Source: an uncultured Alphaproteobacteria bacterium | GTDB taxonomy: Bacteria > Pseudomonadota > Alphaproteobacteria > SP197 | Assembly (NCBI GenBank): GCA_943787175.1 | Contig: CALSLK010000008.1 | Coordinates: 1 to 64,000, forward strand | Reading direction: 5' to 3' | Length of the DNA: 64,000 nt | Shown here: one piece after another, positions 58,481-64,000 of the stretch | Layout of the letters: every line of letters starts with the position of its first letter | Numbering within the stretch: position 1 is the first letter of the stretch | Position numbers and translations under genes: made by a program | Notes under the pieces: generated by a model | Seen by the model: only the letters and a program-made list of their open reading frames with translations | Database searches by the model: none | What the model was told of the DNA's origin: nothing

Positions 58481-59158
58481 TCAGGGAATACGATACATCG
58501 GATTGGGCAGCAGGATCGTGCGTTCGGCATAACCACCGGCAAGGTCACTGGGCTGGTCGCCGACATTGAGTACAATCGTGTAACCGCTCTCTTCGATGGC
58601 AAGGCGCGCCGGGGCCTTGTAGTCGGCGGCTGACTCAACCTTGAGACCTTCAGGTTTGGTCGTGATTCCCGCCCAGTCGGCATATCCCACAGCTTCAAGG
58701 TTGGTGACCGTAGCCTCGTGCATGGATTCCCCGCGCCCGGTAATGAAAAAGACGTCGATACCGCTAGCGCGCGCCGCATTGAAGAACTCCAGAGTTGGCG
58801 CAACCGCAGTGGCTTGGCCCAAGGCAACCCAGGCGTCCCAGGCGCAGGGGCCATTGGGCAGATGGTCACAGGCACCTGTGCGGAAATAGGAGAATCCGTT
58901 TGCCCGTTGGGCCGCCATGTTCGAGAGCGAGGTCTCATCAATGTCGAGAACCAGAGCCAGCTTCTCACCCGGAATGCTCTGAGCAGCGCGCCACTCGAGC
59001 CAGGTGATGCCCGGCTGCACGGCTTGCATCTGGTCGGCAGAATAGCTGCCTGAATCGATGTAACCGATAATCTCGGAACGCAGATCGGCGATATTCTGTG
59101 GCTGCTCGGCAAGTGCCGGGGCGGCCAGAAACAGAAACACAAGAAACAGCGCGCGCAT
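58481..59158 (-). CDS. Secreted HAD-superfamily acid phosphatase (class B-like)
   Basis: Signal peptide MRALFLVFLFLAAPALAEQ; LALVLDIDETSLSN; FFITGRGESMHEATVTNLEAVGY; LNVGDQPSDL. Confidence 0.85.
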   Translation of the reverse strand: MRALFLVFLFLAAPALAEQPQNIADLRSEIIGYIDSGSYSADQMQAVQPGITWLEWRAAQSIPGEKLALVLDIDETSLSNMAAQRANGFSYFRTGACDHLPNGPCAWDAWVALGQATAVAPTLEFFNAARASGIDVFFITGRGESMHEATVTNLEAVGYADWAGITTKPEGLKVESAADYKAPARLAIEESGYTIVLNVGDQPSDLAGGYAERTILLPNPMYRIP

Positions 59159-59162
59159 GTCG

Positions 59163-60401
59163 TTACTCCTTTTCGGGAACGCTGGGGTTGCGGTAATCGG
59201 CGCTGTAGAGGGAATAGAGGAAGTCCATGCGCGCGTAGCCGGGCCAGGAATAGGCGCCGGTGTCGGGCAGCGCATACCAGTCGTCCTGAGGCACGCCGAC
59301 ATAGCCGCCGACCTGTCCGTTATCAAAAAACCTGTTGATGTCGATGCGCATGGCGACCGGTGCCGAAGGGTGATAGTCGTCCTGATCGGCGCCGAACTTG
59401 TACTCCATGGCGACATTCCTGTTGGGGCCGATGGTGGAGCGTGCATGGCAGGTCATGCAGGAGCTGGTGGTCTGCATGCCGGTCTCGATTTCCGAGTTTG
59501 TCAGAACGATGGGAACGCCATTGTCGTCGATATAGTCGATCTGCGTGCCGCGCAGACGGTAGTGCTCCCACACCGTGCCTTCCAGTCCCAGGCCGGTGGG
59601 TGCCGCCATGCAGCCCACGGGTTGGTCAGGGCAGGCCACACTGTCGACCGATGGCAGCATCCAACCTTCGTCATAGATGCCGCGGCGATAGGGGTTGTCT
59701 TCGTGTTCGAAGGTGGCCCAGAACCAGTTGGAGATCACAGCCGACATGATGTGGAATCCGGTCAGGCCAAAGAGGATCTCGTTGCCGTCCTTGTCGGTGA
59801 AGACATTCCACTTGTAACGCGGCTTTTCGGCTTCCGTGATGGACCGCCAAACGGCCTTCACCTCAATCGAGTCCTGGGGAAAGCCGATCTGGTTTCCCGT
59901 GTAGAACATGGCCTGCTGACCTTCGATGGAATAAAGCTCGTTAGTGATGATGTAGTCGAAGGTCGACTTGTTCATGCGCACTTCGAGGTTCTGGTTGTAC
60001 GCGCTGCCCGGGGGGACCGGCTCGGCGGCAAAGATCAGCTGTTGTTGTGTCGGCAATTCGCCCTTTGCCGGGCGCACGCCGGAAATCCCGATGTCTTCCC
60101 AGTCACCGGGATCGGGAGCGCCGGGCAGAAATACCTCTTCCTTCTCCGCCCAGGTCTCCCAGACAACTGGTCCGTCGACTCCGAACGCAGCGGCGGTGTC
60201 GGGCCCCTTGGCTTCCAGATCTGCCGGCCAGTTGAGTGCAACGAAGGTGACCCAGGCATAAAGATCCGGCTCGTTGATGGCGAAGTTCACATCGTTCGGG
60301 ACCTGCCAGGGCGCGGGATCATCGGCGTCTGCAGGTGTGAGAATGACAGAAACCGCACAGGCGGCGAATACCAGAAAGCAGTTGCGTACGTGGTTCATCA
60401 A
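59163..60401 (-). CDS. Secreted mono-heme cytochrome-like protein of unknown function
   Basis: Signal peptide-like N-terminus; single CMTCH heme motif (TSSCMTCHARSTIG); 412 aa. Confidence 0.6.
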   Translation of the reverse strand: MMNHVRNCFLVFAACAVSVILTPADADDPAPWQVPNDVNFAINEPDLYAWVTFVALNWPADLEAKGPDTAAAFGVDGPVVWETWAEKEEVFLPGAPDPGDWEDIGISGVRPAKGELPTQQQLIFAAEPVPPGSAYNQNLEVRMNKSTFDYIITNELYSIEGQQAMFYTGNQIGFPQDSIEVKAVWRSITEAEKPRYKWNVFTDKDGNEILFGLTGFHIMSAVISNWFWATFEHEDNPYRRGIYDEGWMLPSVDSVACPDQPVGCMAAPTGLGLEGTVWEHYRLRGTQIDYIDDNGVPIVLTNSEIETGMQTTSSCMTCHARSTIGPNRNVAMEYKFGADQDDYHPSAPVAMRIDINRFFDNGQVGGYVGVPQDDWYALPDTGAYSWPGYARMDFLYSLYSADYRNPSVPEKE

Positions 60402-60523
60402 CAGTCCTTATCCCTTTAAGCCCCGCTGAAAACCTATCATGAATCCGCCCTTTGGCGATCCTTCCGCATGCGCTCCCATGTTCTGCGACTTGAATCCGGA
60501 AGCCGCGCGGTTTAGCTGGACCC

Positions 60524-61528
60524 ATGTTCGCTGAACCGCCCGTCCCTGACCGCAAACTTTCCGTCGCACCCATGATGGATTGTACGGATCGTTACGACCG
60601 CGTTTTCCTGCGTGGCGTCACACGGCGCACGTTGCTTTATACCGAGATGGTCGTGGCCGAAGCCGTGTTGCACGGCGACCGTGAACGGCTGCTGGGTTTC
60701 GATGCGATCGAGCAACCCCTGGCCCTGCAGCTTGGTGGTTCGGACCCTCTGAAACTCGCCGAAGCGTCACGGATTGCCGAGGGGTTTGGTTACCTCGAGG
60801 TTAATCTCAACGTCGGCTGTCCCAGTGATCGTGTGCAGTCTGGTCGGTTTGGTGCCTGCCTGATGGCTGAGCCGGTCCTTGTAGCTCAATGCGTTGCAGC
60901 AATGCGGGCAGCGGTTTCGATTCCAGTGACGGTGAAGTGCCGTATCGGCATCGACGACATGGATGATGAAGAGACGCTGCCGGGTTTCATCGAGCAGGTC
61001 GCCCAGACCGGATGCACCAGCTTTACCGTCCACGCCCGCAAGGCCTGGCTGCAGGGGCTCTCGCCCAAACAGAATCGCGATATCCCGCCTCTGCGCTACG
61101 ATGTTGTTTATGCCTCCAAGGCACGGTTCCCGGAACTGGAAATCAACATTAACGGCGGTATCCCTGATCTTGATACAACACTGGAGCATCTCCAGCAGGT
61201 CGATGGTGTCATGATCGGGCGCGCTGCCTATCACACACCCCATGTTCTGGCCGATGCCGACCGACTGATCTTTGGTGAGGACCGTGAGGCCCCCACACGC
61301 CGCGAGATCGTGGAAGCCTATCTGCCTTATGTTGCCGCCGAACTAGAGAAGGGGGTGCCGCTCCACCGCATGAGTCGCCACATGTTGGGCCTCTATCAGG
61401 GCCAGCCCGGCGCTAGGGCATGGCGGCGTGTTCTTTCGACGTTCGCGCCAAAGCCAGGGGCAGGGCTGGAAGTGATCGATGAAGCCTTGCGCCATGTCGA
61501 GTCTGGCGTGCTGGCTGAAGCGGTCTGA
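60524..61528 (+). CDS. dusA: tRNA-dihydrouridine synthase A
   Basis: LSVAPMMDCTDRYDRVFLRG, LGGSDPLKLAEA, YLEVNLNVGCPSDRVQSGRFGACLMAEP, FTVHARKAWLQGLSPKQNRDIPPLRYD. Confidence 0.95.
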   Translation: MFAEPPVPDRKLSVAPMMDCTDRYDRVFLRGVTRRTLLYTEMVVAEAVLHGDRERLLGFDAIEQPLALQLGGSDPLKLAEASRIAEGFGYLEVNLNVGCPSDRVQSGRFGACLMAEPVLVAQCVAAMRAAVSIPVTVKCRIGIDDMDDEETLPGFIEQVAQTGCTSFTVHARKAWLQGLSPKQNRDIPPLRYDVVYASKARFPELEININGGIPDLDTTLEHLQQVDGVMIGRAAYHTPHVLADADRLIFGEDREAPTRREIVEAYLPYVAAELEKGVPLHRMSRHMLGLYQGQPGARAWRRVLSTFAPKPGAGLEVIDEALRHVESGVLAEAV

Positions 61529-61542
61529 CCTGCCGTTAGGGC

Positions 61543-61935
61543 CTAGTCCTCCGGAGAATGACTGCAGGCCTGCAGCTTGTTGCCGTCGAGGTCGCGAATA
61601 TAGGCACCATAATAGTGCTCGTGATACTGCGGGCGGGGACCCGGTGCGCCTTCGTCTGTGCCACCGGATTCGATGGCGACCTTGTGAAAGGCATCAATGG
61701 CGGCCCGGTTCGGCGCTATCAAAGCGACATGGGTGCCGTTGCCGACGGTCGCAGGTGCTTCGTTGAAGGGCGTGGCAATGAAGAGCTGCGCCGGCTGGCG
61801 TTCCGGGCCGTAGGCAATGATGCCATCGTCGATCTCGCTGAACGTACGCTTCAGTCCCAGCGGGGCAAGCACGACATCATAGAAGGCAGCAGCCTTCCTG
61901 ATGTCGTTGGTGCCAAGATTGATGTGGCTGAACAT
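61543..61935 (-). CDS. VOC/glyoxalase family protein
   Basis: MFSHINLGTNDIRKAAAFYDVVLAPLGLKRT...HVALIAPNRAAIDAFHKVAIESGGTDEGAPGPRPQYHEHYYGAYIRDLDGNKLQA. Confidence 0.9.
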   Translation of the reverse strand: MFSHINLGTNDIRKAAAFYDVVLAPLGLKRTFSEIDDGIIAYGPERQPAQLFIATPFNEAPATVGNGTHVALIAPNRAAIDAFHKVAIESGGTDEGAPGPRPQYHEHYYGAYIRDLDGNKLQACSHSPED

Positions 61936-61949
61936 CGTTGCATTTCCCT

Positions 61950-63992
61950 TTAGAGCTCGCTCATTGCCTGGTCCATGGCGGTGATCAGGGTGTCGGCGTT
62001 GTCGCGGCTGAACACCATGGGTGGGCGGATCTTGAAGACGTTGCCGTTATGGCCCTCGCGTCCGGTCAGAACGCCCAGTTCGCGCATCCGGTTCATGACA
62101 GCGACCATGGTGTCGGCGTCGGGCGTTCGGGCTTCGCGGTCGCTCACGATCTCGACACCCGTGACAAAACCATGGCCACGGACATCGCCAATGCATTCAT
62201 GACGGTCCATCAGTTCGGTGAGGCCTGCTTTCATGTGTTCGCTGGTGACACGGCAGTTTTCCAGAAGATCCTCATTCTCGATCACATCCAGCACGGCCAG
62301 ACCTGCAGCGCAGGCAACTGGGTTGCCGCCAAAGGTGCTGAAGAGCCCGGTTTCCTCGGTGAAGGCATTGAGGATTTCGCGGCTTGTTACGACAACACCC
62401 AGCGGGAAACCATCACCAACCGGTTTGCCAATCGTGACGATGTCAGCCTTTGTGTTGTGGTACTCAAAACCCCACATGTGTGTGCCGGGACGGCCAAAGC
62501 CGTACTGCACCTCATCGGCAATGATCATGCCGCCGGCGCTGCGGACCTTCGCCGCGACCTTCTTGAGGTATCCTTTGGGCACGTCGGGAATGCCGTTGCT
62601 GCAGAACGACGTGTCGATCATCAGGCTGGCTGTGCCGAACCCGGCCTCGTCGAGTTCTACAATCGCGCGATCGGCATCGGCGGCGTATCTGTCGGCCAGG
62701 CCTTTTTCGCCGGTACGCCATGGGCCGCGATAAACCTCAGGCGCAACAAGGGTGCGGACATGGGAGGCCACGCGGTCCCGGTTGTCGGCGGCATTTGCAT
62801 CAACACCTTCAGGCGACAGGGCGACAATGGCCTCTGTGATGCCATGGTATGCGTGTTCCATGACAATACCGCCACGCTTGCCCGTCAGCATGGTGCTCAT
62901 CTGCCAGGCAATGTCGTTGGCTTCACTACCGGAGTTCACCAGAACGCAGGCATTGAGGTGTGAGGGCATGGTGCCCTGAAGCCGCTCGGCATATTCGGCC
63001 AGGATGGAATAGACGTAACGCGTGTTGGTGCCCAGTGCAGAGGCCTGGCGCGTGATTGCGTTGACGACATGGGGATGACAATGGCCCACGCTGGTGACGT
63101 TGTTGTAGGCATCGACAAAGGCGCGACCATTGGCGTCGTAAAGGATTGCGCCCTCACCACGTTCGACATGAAGCGGCTTCTTGTAAAAGAGGCTGAGATG
63201 TTTGCCGAGATACTTGTTGCGCCGTTTGAGCTGCGCTTTCAGGTCTGTGGCTTCGGGTGTGCTGACCGTTCCCTTGGCACCACGTGCTGGAAAACGCAGG
63301 GCGTCACGGAACATCGCGGTGCCGGTCTCACGCCCAACAGTGAGCATCTTGTCGAGTGCGTCGACGGAGGTTTTCTCCAGTTCTGGCATGTATTCGGGTG
63401 AGCCCGTGCGTGCGACAGCACGGCGCGCCACGATGGTCGCGGTCAGGGCAAAGCGTGCCGCAATCATGTCGAACAAAACCTCGACCTCGTCCTCCATCAG
63501 CGGCAGGACGGAATCAAAGCCCAGTGCGACATCAATGAATCCACGCATGGGGTCATCGACCTCGAAGCCGAAACCGTCGGCCGCCATAGCGACCTCGGCA
63601 GCGATGGGGCCATAGATCATGTCTCCGAAGTCGATCACGCCAACAGCAGTATCGGGCCTGGCGGGGTCGACCACGACATTGGCCATGTTGGCATCGTTGT
63701 GGATGACCTGGCTGCGCAAATGCGTCCAGCGCGGAAGGACATGGTCGATGAATTGATCCAATGCCTTCTCGCACGACCTGCGTCTTCCGCGGTTCTTGAT
63801 GTCGCCGGTGTGGATGCGCAGGGCTGGCGACTGCTTGATGTCCCAGACCAGCGTGTGGATCGCGCTGGGGTGGTGGAACCCCTGAAGTGCCCGGTCAAGA
63901 CGGGCCACCAGCGCGCCGGTGCTGTGGCGCAGGTTGCGGGTATCGGGAACCAGATGCAGATCGGTGCCCGGTACCCAACCCAACAGGCGCAC
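61950..63992 (-). CDS. Fused APH-like kinase - class III aminotransferase protein (5' end may lie beyond the window)
   Basis: N-terminal kinase part HNDANMANVVVD...GVIDFGDMIYGP; C-terminal aminotransferase CHPHVVNAITRQ, CVLVNSGSEANDIAWQ, IIADEVQYGFGRPGTHMWGFE, STFGGNPVACAAGLAVLDVI. Confidence 0.9.
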   Translation of the reverse strand: MRLLGWVPGTDLHLVPDTRNLRHSTGALVARLDRALQGFHHPSAIHTLVWDIKQSPALRIHTGDIKNRGRRRSCEKALDQFIDHVLPRWTHLRSQVIHNDANMANVVVDPARPDTAVGVIDFGDMIYGPIAAEVAMAADGFGFEVDDPMRGFIDVALGFDSVLPLMEDEVEVLFDMIAARFALTATIVARRAVARTGSPEYMPELEKTSVDALDKMLTVGRETGTAMFRDALRFPARGAKGTVSTPEATDLKAQLKRRNKYLGKHLSLFYKKPLHVERGEGAILYDANGRAFVDAYNNVTSVGHCHPHVVNAITRQASALGTNTRYVYSILAEYAERLQGTMPSHLNACVLVNSGSEANDIAWQMSTMLTGKRGGIVMEHAYHGITEAIVALSPEGVDANAADNRDRVASHVRTLVAPEVYRGPWRTGEKGLADRYAADADRAIVELDEAGFGTASLMIDTSFCSNGIPDVPKGYLKKVAAKVRSAGGMIIADEVQYGFGRPGTHMWGFEYHNTKADIVTIGKPVGDGFPLGVVVTSREILNAFTEETGLFSTFGGNPVACAAGLAVLDVIENEDLLENCRVTSEHMKAGLTELMDRHECIGDVRGHGFVTGVEIVSDREARTPDADTMVAVMNRMRELGVLTGREGHNGNVFKIRPPMVFSRDNADTLITAMDQAMSEL

Positions 63993-64000
63993 GATGCTGG

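Noticed and set aside
59157-60419. 420-aa plus-strand ORF opposite the cytochrome-like gene
   Set aside because: The minus-strand frame has a signal peptide and CxxCH motif; the plus-strand frame has no recognisable features.
61938-62963. 341-aa plus-strand ORF opposite the aminotransferase domain
   Set aside because: Antisense to canonical class III aminotransferase motifs.

Overview
The window is 64 kb of high-GC, gene-dense DNA with an alphaproteobacterial flavour (judged from gene families and the tRNA-Met, not from a search). From left to right it holds: the 3' end of anmK; a Cys/Fe-S/thiolation block (cysE, Rrf2 regulator, two tandem cysteine desulfurases, 2Fe-2S ferredoxin, hydrolase, mnmA); tRNA-Met(CAT) with a terminator; a glutamate-mutase-like barrel fused to a cobalamin-binding-like domain; a frameshifted DapA-like gene and tandem PhyH genes, one decayed; a 1523-aa GH81-like beta-1,3-glucanase with four copies of an accessory module, one of them inside the catalytic region; an N,N-dimethylformamidase-like small/large subunit pair; and an enolase-superfamily gene. 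Next comes a mosaic segment (about 22.7-25.9 kb) of enzymes that have lost catalytic cores: a Rieske oxygenase without its Rieske motif, an M24 peptidase without its metal site, and an Ere-like fragment. A long catabolic stretch follows, rich in methylated-nitrogen chemistry: MttB-family methyltransferase, CaiB/BaiF CoA-transferases, homocysteine S-methyltransferase, choline-sulfatase/choline-dehydrogenase-like pair, Rieske oxygenase and a glutamine synthetase homologue. Two inverted IS3-family copies (1505 bp each, identical predicted proteins) are each flanked by pieces of different genes and show no target-site duplication, which points to IS-associated rearrangement. Single-base frameshifts, several in homopolymer runs, recur across the window and could be real decay or base-calling error. 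No CRISPR array, prophage or recognisable defence system was seen. All family names come from reading the protein sequences; no database search was run.
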